64,000 nt of DNA from Paramyrothecium sp. XJ0827 (GCA_020881915.1 JAJFPB010000003.1:2108001-2172000); one strand, 5' to 3'; positions 1 to 12,758 are shown, numbered from the stretch's first letter. Translations and numbers: made by a program. The notes: a model not told the origin generated them from the sequence alone.

Positions 1-1721
1 CATTTCCACGGCATGTCTCAGCAACCTTTCTTCCAATATACTAACACATGATCTCGTCCTGAACATGTCTTCTAACATTATTTCCGTAGGAATTGAAATG
101 GTTGGCACTCCTTGGTCAGACGGAACCCCAGGCCTGTCTCAGAAGGAGATTCAGCCAGGAAAGAAGTTTTTGTACAAATGGAAAGCAACGCAGCACGGTT
201 CGTTCTGGTATCATGGCCACACCCATAGCCAGATGGCGGATGGTCTCATTGGACCTATTGTTATTCACCCGGCTATCAACACACCCAAACCATACCATTT
301 CATCACAAAAAACCCCAAATCCCTGGCAGCCATCGAGCGCGCCGAGAAAAATCGCATTCCGCTCTTGCTGTCGGACTGGCGTCAGCTTATCTCTGATGTA
401 GAATGGGCTTCGTCAAGTGTCACAGGTGTACCAACTCCTTGCTTTGATTCCATGCTGCTGAACGGCAAAGGTCAAGTTAATTGCTTGACCCCGGAGGAAC
501 AAAATGAAATCATGATGCCAGAGCAAATTGGGATTCTCAGCGCTATTCCTGGGTCCAAGCTTACCGATAAATCGTGAGTAATCCACAGTGTCAACTTGAT
601 CCATATCGTGCAATCCAGTATTTCCGTTACGAGCTAACGAGTCACGCAGATGTCTACCTCCTGAGATTATCGCAGAGTTTGGCCCTCCCTGGGGCAATCC
701 AGACCTCAGTGCTGTCCCACACCACTTTTTCTATGGTTGCCACGCTACCAAGAATCCTTATCATACATTTCCTGTCACACAAAAGCGAGTAGGCGACGAG
801 ACTTGGGCCATGTTTGATCTTATTGGAGGATTTTCATCCAATTCAGCCCAGGTCTCCCTCGATGAAATGGCCATGTACGTTGTTGCCGCTGACGGAAATG
901 ACATTGAGCCCAAGCTCGTCAATTCGGTTGGAATCAGCAACGGCGAGCGATACACGGTTCTTGTTAAGCTGGAGAAGCCTAGAAAGTATACTCTACGCAT
1001 CTCTTCCACTGCGCCCTCGTTTATGGTATCCACTCAGGCTACCGTCGACTTCAAGATCAATGGCCACAAGCAGGATCCCGCGCCTACTGATCCTTGGATC
1101 AATGAGACGGGTCAAAATTTCACTGCGAACGTCTTCTTTTTTGATCCGGACAGTGCTCGGCCATATCCGCCTCATACACCTCCCAAGGCTGATGCCACCT
1201 ACAAAAATGACATGGTCGTCGGCAAGTCTGCCTCTTTCTGGGCCATGAACGAAACCGTCCTTCCAGAAAACAGCGAAGAACTCCCACCTTTGCTCCTGTC
1301 GCCACAACCTGGTAGACAGGATAACCACACCGTCACCACCCTTGGCAAGACAAAATGGGTTGACTACATCATGATAACGCCGGGGTTCGGTCCGAGTCAC
1401 CCTGTCCACGTCCATGGGAGACACTTCTACGTCCTTGGCCGGGGCACTGAGGAGTTTATCTGGAACACAGTTGAGGAGGCGGCTGCGGCCATGCCAGGCG
1501 CTTTTAACCTCGTCAATCCTCCGCTACGTGATACATACCTCACATTAGGGGAACCTGGGTCCTGGCTTGCTCTGCGCAGGCCGAGTGACAATCCTGGTGT
1601 TTGGTTAATGCATTGTCATATTTTGAGCCACATTCAAGGCGGCCAGGCACTAATCATTCAAGATGGAGTGGACGTATTGCCTTCTATCCCCCGGGAGTAT
1701 CGTACAGGAAACTTTCTATGA
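1..1721 (+). CDS. Multicopper oxidase (laccase-like), 5' end outside the window
   Basis: Copper oxidase that probably couples or oxidises phenolic products of the adjacent PKS. Exons seen: 1-10, 90-573, 650-1721. The first visible codons (HFHG) are copper motif I, split by an 11-89 intron whose donor is GC (gcatgt) rather than GT; joining at G|GA restores HFHGIEMVGTPWSDG. Motif II is FWYHGHTHSQ, motif III HPVHVHGRHF, motif IV HCHILSHIQGGQ, so all ligands of the type 1, 2 and 3 coppers are visible. The residue ten after the type 1 Cys is Gln, where laccases usually have Leu, Phe or Met. The signal peptide and first quarter lie off the left edge. It is convergent with the thioesterase gene. The family is secure; the pigment role is inferred from context. 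Confidence 0.9.
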
Positions 1722-2625
1722 ATGAGTTTAAGGGGCTAGATTAGGGCAAAATTGTGGGCATTGTGCTTTGGAAAGAATTTAGTGAAATCATATAGTCTCA
1801 CTCGTCAGGAACTTTGTACTGGGCCGCGACTTTAGACGGCATGCAAAACCAGCAACTACGTTTAGAAACATGGACCGCCTACAGTATGTAGCTCTTCACC
1901 AAATCTGCAACTCCATATTTTCCTCCTGAATCGTCTTTACAAGAATACGGTCTCCTTCTCCGTGCTCAACATCCTCCTCATGGTTAATACTTATTTACCA
2001 ATGCATGGACATAAAATTTGTACTTCCATGCACAGACCCAGATTCTTCACTCCCATGATGCCCCTGTCAAACTGGACAATTGTCAAGGAGTAGTTTCTAC
2101 CCTCATCCGTGTACTACCTGCCTAAGAGGCTCTAACGAGACTCCATGGCCACGCACAAGCGCATAACATTGTTACCATCCCTTTTTAACTGCTGGGAAAT
2201 ACATCGAAAATGAAACAGTCTGCTTACACGGCGGATCGGTGTTTCGTCATTTCTAATTTAAAAGCCTGGTAATAACCTACATCGGTCCATTTCGTTCGTT
2301 TGCCTTCCAGGCAAGTTAGCCAAGTACACACTCCCCGTTCGGAGTCACAAGTGCCCGTCCTGCTTTTCGCGGGGCTTATCGCGCGTCGGAGGAAACAAAT
2401 TACCGAAGAACAATTCTCGATTGCAGGCTCTAAAATTATCGTGTATTGTGGGAAGGACTGTTCCAAACGAAAAAAAACCAAAAAAACCACCACAAGCAGG
2501 CTATACCTTGGGAAACCCCCCTGCCGTCGCAGATTGATAAGCAAATGCAAGGTCATCAGATTTGATCGTATCCTAGAATTCGAGCGTACCATTCTTTGAG
2601 CAAATATCTAGAAAAATAACCTCGA
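1722..2625. other. Convergent 3' spacer between oxidase and thioesterase genes
   Basis: Both flanking genes end here (tail to tail). Short ORFs exist in it but none has a recognisable domain, an intron pattern or a plausible start. I see no repeat or RNA gene. Confidence 0.6.
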
Positions 2626-3716
2626 TTATGCAGCATAGAGATCCACTCGAATAGGAGCTGTCATCTGCGTAGTGTGGAGAGCGTGCCGCTGTACACCTTC
2701 GATGGAGTACCACTTCTTCGTCCCGTCTCGAATCTGGAAGGCGATCTTAAAATCTCCAGCCAGCTTACATAGTACCTCATTCATGAATGGCTCAAGTGCT
2801 GCCGTGCACGTCTCTTTGCTCACTGCCGTGCCATAAATTTGCAACACAACGTCGCCAACGGATGCACTCTTCTGACCGTATGTGTGGAGGGTCTTTAGCG
2901 CCGCTAGAACTTGCCGTTCCCGCCTGTAGCGACTATCAAGCTCGCTTTTTATTTTTGCGGGTAGGTCAGCAATGGTGACACCATGGGCAGAGTAGCCAAT
3001 GCCGCAGGACTGCTCTCCCATGCGGTGTAAGCTGGTCATGAAGGTCCCCAAGTCTTCCACAACGCTAGTCCCATGGCCGAGGATGTTATCTCCGGTAAAC
3101 ATGGCCCTCTCCTCCTCAAGGATAAAGCACATGTGATCTTCAGAGTGGCCAGGCACATGGATAGCGCGGACTGTTGCACCTTCAACCCTGAAGAGCTGAC
3201 TGTCGGTAATGTCTTGCTGGGTACCGTTAGGGCCGTTCTTATAAATTTCACCTCCGAGGTGCGGATAAAGGCGTAGAAGGTCAGGCACGCCCCCTGTATG
3301 GTCACCATGCCAGTGGGTCAATAGAACATGGGATAAACCAATACTCAAAGATTTGAGCGTGGAGTGAATTAGCTCAGCCCAGGCTGGTTCGCCACCACCG
3401 GTATCAATAAGCAGCCTCCGCTTCCCGGTGCCAACAATATATGTGTTTGTGCCTTGATATGTGAACTACGTCAGCTTGTTAGTCATTCGTGGCCCTCGTG
3501 GATGGAAGTTGGGAACGCGATACTCACCTTGCCAGGATTTTGGCCGAGAACACGAAGCACTCGCGGGGTGAGTTGCTCAACATCAGCTAAAACCGGTAAT
3601 CGTTCCCTCTGACTGTCGAGATAGTCTTCGAATGCACAAATGTTTAATGCCTTGTTGATTTGGCGATAGCCACCCTTGTCATCTTGGACCGGTGTGTTAG
3701 TATCAGCCTTTGCCAT
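2626..3716 (-). CDS. Metallo-beta-lactamase-type thioesterase partner of the PKS
   Basis: Releases the finished polyketide from a PKS that lacks its own thioesterase; ACTE, MdpF and EncB do this in anthraquinone pathways. Exons 3528-3716 and 2626-3465 with a 62-nt GT-AG intron at phase 0; 342 aa, close to the family length. The metal-binding signature THWHGDHTGG is intact, followed by the downstream His of VPGHSEDH and the Asp of FTGDNILG. The N-terminal stretch (VEQLTPRVLRVLGQNPGK, then FTYQGTNTYIVGTG) is the usual lead-in of this group. I chose the ATG at 3716; an in-frame extension upstream looks untranslated. It is divergent from the PKS across about 0.9 kb, which suits co-regulation. Confidence 0.9.
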
Positions 3717-4627
3717 TGCAACGGAAGTAGCCTGGTCTAGGGATCTTCGATTGGTAAGTTTGTAAATAAGACTTCTAACGGGAAGGAGCCGACAATATAT
3801 GTGGTTGCGAGGCAACTGTCAACGAGGTTACCTGGCGACAGAATACGCCGTCGGGGGAGAAGGATGATGGACATGCACCGCTGAACGGTGCCGCCAAAGG
3901 CTTTCAGCAGTGCGATGTTTCAGAACGTCGGCAATTTGGCTCTCTCCCGAGGTGGCTCTCTCTGGGAAGCCAGGGCCGGAACTTGTGCGGAGTCTCGGTT
4001 ACACGTCAAGCGTTATGAGAAGTACTAATGTCATAGAAATTATCCCCGTCAAAGTCACTGCACCGCGTTTTGATATCAATATTCCGAGCCGCTTTCGGGG
4101 TAGTTGATGGAGTACCAACTCGGGTACCGCAACTTTTCGGGTAAAAGCTGAACGGGTTAATTGTCGTGTTGGCTCAGCCCACGCGGCTTTCCCTCTCTGG
4201 CAGGAAGTGCCCAATTCGTGCACTCAGCTTTAACCTTATTCGGACATAATTACACCGTAGAACATGGCAAAAACGACGCGGACAAGTTCGGTAGAATTTT
4301 GCTACCAAATTATCAGGTTCATAGATTTACGGCATAATCATCGTGGATATGATATCGGATATGTCAGAGAACAGCAGCTGAAATCTTTCAAATACAGCCT
4401 TGATATGCCCGTCTTTTCCCTTTCTCCCCTCCCTGTTCAAACTACCCACTCGGAAGCCTGAGAAACCTGCCATGTAAACTTTCCACCCGAGCATCACTCA
4501 CAGCCGCGTCACATCCAATCTCGTCAGCATAATTTCTTTACGCAACAACTACTTCTCTTAATCTACTGCAAGATTAATCATAACTTTATAGCTTGAACAA
4601 GTCTAACTGGGGCTTTGTGGAAGCGCA
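3717..4627. promoter_or_regulatory. Bidirectional promoter, thioesterase/PKS
   Basis: The 911-bp spacer separates two head-to-head biosynthetic genes. Two TCGGGT hexamers on the + strand start at 4120 and 4137, with a near copy (TCGGGG) at 4095. The same hexamer is paired in the other divergent promoter of the cluster. A pathway regulator site is an inference; no regulator gene is visible in the window. Confidence 0.45.
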
Positions 4628-7600
4628 ATGTCTGATACTACCCCATCCTCTTCCTCCGATCTGGGAGTGCCTGAAATGGAATTTGTTTACTTCAGCAATG
4701 AATTCCCACGCGGCGACCTCCAAAGTACTTTTCGCCACATTCACAGTCACTGTAAAGACAGACGATATCGTGCGCTGGCAGACTTCATTCAAGAAGCCAC
4801 CGTCGTAGCTAAAGAAGAGATCGAGAACTTACCAGCTGGAGCGAGGGCATTGTTTCCCGCATTCGATACTATTCTCTCGTGGAGTGAGAGCGACAAATTA
4901 CGTGAGGGGTTGCTCTGCGGTGCTGTCGACGGGGCTCTGCTTATTGTAGCCCAACTTGCCATCTACATTGGGTAAGGGTTCCAGGTAGTGCTATAAGACG
5001 AACGTACTAACCGGGACTCCACAGGTGTGCCATCAACCGCCGTGATGAGCTCATTGAATTCGAAGGCCAGAGCCTAACAGGCCTCGGTTTAGGATTATTG
5101 TCATCCACTGCCGTATCCTTGTCATCTAGTCTTAGCGACCTGCCGCTCGCTGGCGCTGACGCCGTTCGTGTGGCTCTCCGGCTTGGGTTCCTGGTGTCAA
5201 GAATCTCCGAAGGATTGGAAGCTCGAGATTTTTCACAGTCCCCTGATACATGGGCCTACGTTGTTCACAACGTAGACGCCGTCACGGCTCAAAAGGAACT
5301 CGACAGTTTCCAGCCGCGTTCACGAACCCCCACGACTGGCAAGATCTTTATTAGTGCAGTTGCCCAGTCCTCAATCACCGTTAGTGGCCCGCCAGGAAAG
5401 CTTAAGGCTCTGTTCAACAAGTCTGAATTCTATCGTACCGCAAGGTTCATCGCTTTGCCTGTATATGGCGGTCTCTGCCATGCCCCACACATCTACAATG
5501 CGGAGCACAGCAGGGCAATTGTCTACGCCGGTGGACAACTGCACACCATGGCGAGAAAAGGTTGGCCACTGATGCCAGTTTACTCTACTAGCACCGGTTC
5601 TCCATATCCTGCCAAGGATGCTGCTGAGTTGTTTGAGTGTGTAGTCACGGAGCTACTCACCAAGTGCATAACCTGGGACCGGGTTATCAACGGCATTGTC
5701 AACAGCATCAAGGACAGCGGCGCGTGCTCTGTAACTTTATCCAGCTTTGGTAACTCTCTGCCACTGAAAGAGCTCAGCTCAGCTCTTGGCATGAAATTGC
5801 CTGAGGTCAAGGTCAGCACAAATGACTTCATGCCTTGGGTTTCCGATATCAAACCGAGGGACATCGCTCCTCGTGGCAGTGCTCAGTCAAAGCTTGCCAT
5901 TGTTGGCATGTCTTGCAGGCTCCCTGGAGGTGCTACTAGCAACGCCAAGTTTTGGGACATCTTAGAAAGAGGCCTAGATGTTTCCCGACGCATCCCTGCC
6001 GACCGTTTTGACATTGATACGCATTATGACCCTACAGGAAAGCAGCTTAATAAAAGCATGACCCAATACGGCTGCTTTATTGATGAGCCCGGACTATTCG
6101 ATGCTCCCTTTTTCAACATGTCTCCCCGTGAGGCTCAAGTTGTGGACCCTCAAATGCGTCTAGCTCTCGTGACCGCGTATGAAGCTTTGGAGCAGTCGGG
6201 GTTTGTTGGCAACCGAACTCCTTCTACGCGCCTAGAGCGCGTAGGTACTTACTACGGCCAGGCTGCCGACGATTATCGTGAGGTTAATCAAGGCCAGGAA
6301 GTTAGTACATATTACATCCCTGGTGGATGTCGTGCTTTTGGCCCTGGTCGCATCAACTACTTCTTCAAGTTTGCCGGTCCAAGCTATAGCATCGATACTG
6401 CCTGCTCGTCTGGTCTGGCTGCTATCGAAGTCGCCTGTCAGGCTCTCTGGAACGGAGATATTGATACCGCCGTTGCTGGAGGTGTCAATGTACTCACTAA
6501 TCCCGACGGCTTTACTGGTCTTTGCAACGGCCACTTCCTTACCAAGGGTCATAATGCATGCAAGACTTGGGATGCTAGCGCTGACGGGTACTGCCGAGCG
6601 GACGGTATCGGCTCTCTGGTCATTAAACGGCTGGAAGATGCCAAAGCTGATAACGATAACATCTTGGGTGTTATCCTAGCAGCTGGTACCAATCACTCTG
6701 CCGAAGCTGTCTCCATCACTCATCCTCACGCTGGTCATCAGGCATACTTGTCCCGGCAGGTCCTCCGTCAAGCTGGTGTAGATCCCTTGGATGTTTCCTA
6801 CGTCGAGCTTCACGGTACGGGGACTCAGGCCGGTGACCACGAAGAAATGCAAGGTATTATGGAGGTATATGCTCCTCTAACCAAGCGCCGTAGCAAAGAT
6901 CAGCCACTCCACATTGGCGGTGTGAAATCTAACATCGGCCACGGCGAATCTGTTGCGGGAACTGCCGCCCTTATCAAGGTGCTCCTGATGCTGCAGAAGA
7001 ATGCCATCCCGCGTCATATAGGCATAAAGACGGAGATAAATCCTAGGTTCCCAAAGGATTTTGACAAGCGCAACCTACATATACCTCTTGAGATGACGCC
7101 CTGGCCTCGTGTTGTTGGGAAGAAGCGCATCGTTGCTATCAACAATTTTGGTGCTGCAGGTGGAAACACAACCATGGTTTTGGAGGAGGGCCCGATCCGT
7201 GAGATTACTGAGACAGATCCTCGCGAAACTCAGGTCATTTTAGTATCTGCGAAGACGAAGGTGTCTTTGGCTAAGAACATTGAGCGCCTACTCAGCTATC
7301 TCGATGAAGTCCCAGACACTAGACTGGTAGACCTGTCCTACACCACAACTGCTCGTCGCTACCATCACACTTACCGCACTGCCATTGTTGCTTCGAGCAT
7401 GGAACAGCTCAAAAAACAGTTGTCTGCTCGGTTGGAAAAGGTGGACTCCATCAAGGCCGTTGGGAAGTCGGATTCTCCACCTGTTGCCTTTACTTTTACG
7501 GGCCAGGGCGCTTCGTATAAGTCAATGAACCTCCAACTGTACCGCGACGTGCCAAAATTCCGAGAGCACATCGACAATCTTGACTCGCTCGCTCAGGGCC

Positions 7601-10110
7601 AGGGCTTTCCATCTTTCATCCCCGCACTTGACGGATCTTACCCTAAGGATCATGCACACTCACCCGTGGTCACTCAGCTGGCTCTTGTCTGTTCGGAAAT
7701 TGCCCTTGCCGAGTATTGGATGTCTTTAGGCGTCAAACCGGACTGTGTCATGGGCCACAGCTTAGGAGAGTTTGCTGCCATGCATATAGCTGGTGTGACC
7801 AGTGCCAGTGACACCATCTTCATGGTAGGCCTCCGCGCTGAGATGCTCCACGAGAGATGCAAGACCGGAAGTCATTGCATGATGGCTGTTCGTGCTTCCG
7901 AAGCCCAGATTGCAAAGGCTTCAGCCGGAAAGCCGTACACTGTTGCCTGCATCAACGGCCCTTCTGATACTGTGCTTAGTGGTACCAGAGCGCAAATCGA
8001 AAATATTTCTACGTCTCTGGAGGCGGCAGGTTACAAGTGCTTTCTGTTGGACGTTGCCTTCGCGTTCCATTCGGAGCAGGTAGACCCCATTTTGGACGAT
8101 TTCGAGGCACTTTGCAAGACGGGCGTTATCTTCCAGGAGCCCAAGCTGCCTGTTATCTCTCCATTGCTGGGTAAGGTTGTTTTTGATGGCAAAACCATCA
8201 ACGCCAAATACGTCCGCCGTGCTACCCGGGAAACCGTTAGCTTTCTGTCTGCTTTGCAATTTGCTCGGCAGGTTGCCACAGTTGGAGATGAAACCGTCTG
8301 GGTTGAGATTGGCCCTCATCCCGTCTGTATAAACTTCGTCAAGTCCGTCTTCCCATCTACCCAGACAGCCGTACCATCCTATCGCCGCGGTGATGACAAC
8401 TGGAACACTTTATCCGACAGTATAGCTGCTCTACACGTGGCTGGCATCAAGGTTGACTGGAACGAGTTCCATCGCCCTTTTGAGGACAGACTTCGGCTCC
8501 TTGAACTTCCCACGTACTCATGGAACGAGAAGAACTACTGGATTCAGTATAATGGTGACTGGTGCCTGACCAAGGGGAATGATTTTTATGCAGCAGAGAA
8601 GGCTCTCACCAACATGAAAGCCCTTCCTCGCAGCGAGGTCCAGACCTCGACTGTGCAGCAGATTATAGAGCAACGTTTTAACGGCCTCGCAGGCACAGTT
8701 GTCATGCAGTCTGATCTCATGCAGCCTGACTTTCAGGCTGCTGCTGACGGACACAGCATGAATAATTGCGGTGTTGTGACTTCGGTATGACGATCTCTAC
8801 ATGCGTATATCCCATAAAGTGAGCACTGCTAATATCTGCATTAGTCCATTCACGCCGATATTGCATATACTCTTGGAGACTATTTGCTTAAGAAGCTACA
8901 GCCAAAGTCGAAAAACACCCACGTCAATATCTGCAACCTAGTTGTGGTCAAGGGCCTCATCGCTAATTCCGACCGGAAGTCAACTCAGCTAATCCAAGTC
9001 ACTGCGGCGACTACCGATATTAGCTCCGATAGCACTCGATTAACTTGGCAGAATGTCGATAACGATGGTACCGTTCACGAGCCATTTGCTACAGCGAATA
9101 TTGTCTATGGCAACTCTGCTGAATGGCTCTCATGCTGGAGCCCCATGGCCCACCTTGTTCACGGTCGCATTGAAGCTCTAGAGCGTCTAGCTGCGGAGGG
9201 CAAGGCCAATCGCTTTTCGCGTAAAATGGCTTATGGCATTTTCGGAGCTAATCTGGTAGAGTACGCTGACAAGTATCGCGGAATGCAGTCCGTGGTCATG
9301 CACGAGCTCGAAGGCTTTGCTGATGTGCTACTCACGACAAAGGAGACTGGCGTATGGACGGTTGCGCCGTATTTCATTGACAGTGTCGCCCACCTGGCTG
9401 GTTTTATCATGAACTGCTCCGACGCTATGGACACGAAAAAGAACTATTGTGTGACGCCGGGATGGAAGTCCATGCGTTTTGCCAAGCCTCTCGTTGGCGG
9501 CGCCAAATACCGCTCTTATGTTAAGATGATCCCCGAAGCGGACGACCCAACCACATACTTCGGCGATGTCTACATTCTGCAGGATGATATAATTGTTGGC
9601 TTGGTTGAAGGCATTGAATTCCACAGCTATCCCCGCATCCTCCTTAGCCGATTCTTTTCGCCTCCAGACAAGATGGCGAGCATGGAGGGCAAGCAGCAGC
9701 AAGCTGCACGACAGCAAACCATTCCCGCTGCTGCTTCTCCACAGCAATCACCCAGCACCACCAAGAAGGGCACCGATATCACAGTTACCAATATTCCTGC
9801 ACCCAGTCCAGCCTCAGCCACGGTGGCGCCAGAGGCGGGATCTACACCAGCTGAGTCGGAGACCAAGGCTACGGCCGGCAACAGTGTCGCAGTCAGGGCC
9901 CTGCAACTGATCGCGAACGAAGCAGGCCTTGAAATTTCTGATTTGGAGGATGACGCCAGTTTCAACAACTTAGGTGTCGACAGTCTGATGTCGCTTGTCA
10001 TTGTGGAGAAGTTCAGACTCGAGCTCGACGTCAAGGTTGGCGGATCTCTTTTCTTGGATTACCCTACAATTGGTGATTTGCGAAAATGGCTAGAAGAATA
10101 CTACGGATGA
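4628..10110 (+). CDS. Non-reducing polyketide synthase, SAT-KS-MAT-PT-ACP
   Basis: Builds an aromatic polyketide from malonyl-CoA. Exons 4628-4971, 5025-8784, 8845-10110; 1789 aa. The SAT region spans roughly residues 1-360; its GxCxG position reads GLGLG, with Gly136 where the acyltransferase Cys should be, although a CHAPH motif remains. KS runs about 385-810 with active-site Cys575 (DTACSSG), the HGTGTQAGD His and the SNIGHGE His. MAT has Ser1027 in GHSLGEF. The PT domain has its conserved His1358 (DGHSMNN) just before intron 2. A single ACP carries Ser1748 (GVDSLMSL), and the protein ends about 40 residues later with no thioesterase or reductase. This layout is that of the group with separate beta-lactamase-type thioesterases (ACAS, MdpG and EncA types), which make octaketide anthrones. 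The exact product cannot be read from sequence. Confidence 0.95.
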
Positions 10111-10818
10111 ACTTCTCTCGTTTTTTTCCAATTCTTTTCAATTTACGCGCCCTAGTTTTTCACCGTCACAGAGTCTGAATTGGTTTGTTTGCACGATAGC
10201 CTGCTTTCGCGCCTGGTTCCTTACATATTCGATGTTGCTCTTTGTTTTTGCAATTAATCTTCAGTGGACGGCCGCACAAATTCCTGTTTATCAAGTGTAA
10301 AGAATGCTTAATGAAAACAAAAATTTCTTCTAGTCGCACGTTAAAAGTTTGCCAATATGTTTAGGACATCCTACGCGTCGCCTCCGACAATAGACGGTGA
10401 TGGCTCCACAAGACCTGTTGACGGATTGTATAGCGCTGGTGATCTTCCCCTATTTCATTGTCAGTGTATTCATTTCTTTAACCTAAAGTAAGGCCGGCTT
10501 TAGAAAGCAATGGCTGATTAGGTACCACGTGGTGTTGATTGGTTTGGGTATCTAGAACGTCCGCGCTATTTCATAACAATAGCATTGATGGTAGCACGTG
10601 AGACGAAGATAGCTACACAGACCTCCCATGTATGTGTGAATCTTGCCGAAGTCCTTGATCTTGCAGGCTCCCAATTAAGCCGAGGTCGGCACAATTGCAC
10701 GATAACTTGAGACTAATTTTATCGTTCACTACGAGACTTGTTCAAGATGATAGCTATTTAGAAAGCCCCCTTCTAGTACCCTAAATGTTCTGCCTTTTGA
10801 AAAGGTAGATATTCGAAT
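10111..10818. other. Convergent spacer after the PKS
   Basis: Tail-to-tail gap between PKS and the DUF1772 gene. It holds two CACGTG E-box-like words (near 10525 and 10595) but no supported gene. Confidence 0.5.
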
Positions 10819-11386
10819 CTAAATTTGGCGTTCTTGGAGAAGAAAAGCGAATCCCAGATATGCTCCAAGTAGCGGGAACAAAGACCTTGTAACGTGCATC
10901 CATGCCCACCGAACAACCAGACCCCTAACAAAAGGGAGATCGATGTCGGAGTTCGAGTTGTCGAGCTCGAACAGGGTGTTATTGGTCGGAGTCATAATGA
11001 CCCAGGTGAAAGGAACCATAAGAATAGTTGACAAAGCCGCATATCCATACGCTCGCCATTTATGGCCAATCCGAGCGCGCCTATGAGCGCTGATGCCATA
11101 GACGCCGCAAGTAGCAATGCACAGTGCAGGCAAATAGATGTGTCCGTAATGGTAGAGCCGTACCCACTGGCCAACGATATGACCAGGCGACGTGTTCGTG
11201 TCAAGTAGTACTGGGATAACGAAAGCCGAAAGACTCATCATGGCTCCTAGAAGCGACAGGCTCAGATACTGTGAATGTCAAATATATTTTATGGTTTATG
11301 AGCTTACCCGAAAGGACTGAACCGGAAACAACTGCAATCGCAGGCAAAGTAGCAGTCATTTCCCCTACGTCGCTTTTTGAATTCAT
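10819..11386 (-). CDS. DUF1772 anthrone-oxygenase-like membrane protein
   Basis: Probable oxidation of an anthrone to an anthraquinone, as done by the cofactor-free EncC, TpcL and MdpH2-type proteins. Exons 11308-11386 and 10819-11246; the 61-nt intron ends at cttctag and joins G|GA to give SVLSG-AMMSLSAF. The product has 168 aa, close to the usual 160-190. Hydrophobic helices lie near residues 14-36, 60-80, 90-112 and 145-162, and the family hallmark MTPTNN follows the third helix. Several shorter acceptors were tried and put the second exon out of frame or into a stop. The gene is divergent from the EthD gene and convergent with the PKS. Confidence 0.85.
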
Positions 11387-11696
11387 GGTGGGAACTTTGG
11401 TGTGATGGAATATCGTCACAAAACCCGCAATCAAGGGTCACATCATTCCAGGTATATATTAATTTCTTTCTTTCAATTCAGGGACCCCGGTCCCGAGTCA
11501 TTCTGCGTACACAGTCTCCAACATATCTACCGATTATTCACCCCGCCGTTCGGGTCTCGGGTGATTGGATACGGATTATAAGTTTCCCAGCGCATCTCCG
11601 TAATTTATATGATTGAATCATAGCAATTTAATAAAAGTCACAAACTCAAACTGCTGTGTCTCAAGCTGCATTTAATTTGTTCATTTATTCGCAAAT
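11387..11696. promoter_or_regulatory. Bidirectional promoter, DUF1772/EthD genes
   Basis: A 310-bp head-to-head spacer. TCGGGT occurs at 11550 and 11557 as a tight direct pair, followed at once by GATTGG (an inverted CCAAT box is ATTGG). TCACCC at about 11538 and GGGTGA at 11560 form an inverted pair around it. The functional role is inferred. Confidence 0.45.
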
Positions 11697-12278
11697 ATGA
11701 GCGCTGTTCAAGATGTAGAGATTCCTGCCATCACTGGCTCTCCGAACAACAAGTTTCTCTGCCTGACAATTTGCGGATACCGCAAGCCTGGCATGAGCGA
11801 AGACGCTTACCGCAATCATATGGTGAATGTCTCAGCCCCTATGACCAAGGACCTTATGGTCAAGTATGGCGTTATAAGATGGAACCAGGTGGGCAAACGA
11901 CTCTAATGCTATCTCTTTCCATGACGATGCTCAACATTGTACGACAGATTCACAACCAGACTGCTACACGCGCAATGATGTCACTCCTTGTGGACCCGCA
12001 GATGGTCAATATTGCGGACTTCGACTGCTTCAGTCAGGTAGTATTCAAGAGTGTAGCGGATTACAGACGCATGAAACAGGACCCCTGGTACAAACAACAT
12101 CTTGTAGGTGATCATGAGAAGTTCGCCGATACCAAGCGAAGCATGTGAGTCCAATCAACTGCTACTGAAATACACTTGTATTACGATTCAGAACTAAATG
12201 CATAGCAGGATGACGATTGGATGGGTTGAGGAATTTATCAGGGATGGCGAGATTGTTAACGGGTTTAAGGATTCTTAG
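11697..12278 (+). CDS. EthD-domain protein, probable decarboxylase of the cluster
   Basis: EthD-fold proteins such as TpcK and MdpH1 decarboxylate anthrone carboxylic acids. Exons 11697-11888, 11948-12144, 12209-12278; 152 aa, the usual size for this family. The second exon ends at SM, splices AT|G and continues [16 protein letters not shown] to a TAG. The ferredoxin-like segment runs from [15 protein letters not shown] through the conserved pattern [11 protein letters not shown] to [15 protein letters not shown]. The enzymatic assignment rests on family and on its neighbours; related EthD proteins in ustilaginoidin-type clusters are described as dehydratases, which is the main alternative. 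Confidence 0.85.
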
Positions 12279-12758
12279 AACTTTGATATAATGAATTATT
12301 ATATAGTGTTGAAAATCTTCGGATTCTAGTAATAGAAGCGGTTTGGTTCCATATACATAGGATTTGATATAGCTTTCGATGATGTCTCCTATACTCGATT
12401 GCAAAACATTTATGGGCTTCTAGTAGGGCGAAGCAACTGCATCATACGTCTGCAGTGAGACCTAAGCGAATCAATGAAACCAGTCTCTGGAATGTGGATA
12501 AATGTGCGTGTCAATAACGAATGCACCGACTAAGCACTGAATTCCGTTTGGTTATGACCTTGCGCCACCTGGAAGGAGGCTCCACCACGTCGGGACAATT
12601 ACAGAACCCCCGGATGTCCGGCATACTGTGACGCCACATGGAAATCATTCGACAGGAATACTTGAGATCTACATGTTTGACCACATTAAATAGTCTCGCA
12701 GCACCTTTAAGTTTTCGACTCAGGATGAACTCTTCCTACCATTTTGGATGCTCCCTCA
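12279..12758. other. Spacer before the SnoaL-like gene
   Basis: A 480-bp promoter-sized gap between two co-directional genes. No TCGGGT pair and no supported ORF seen. Confidence 0.5.

Noticed and set aside
10500..10620. CACGTG words near the PKS 3' end as cluster promoters
   Set aside because: They lie between two gene ends, with no start codon nearby.
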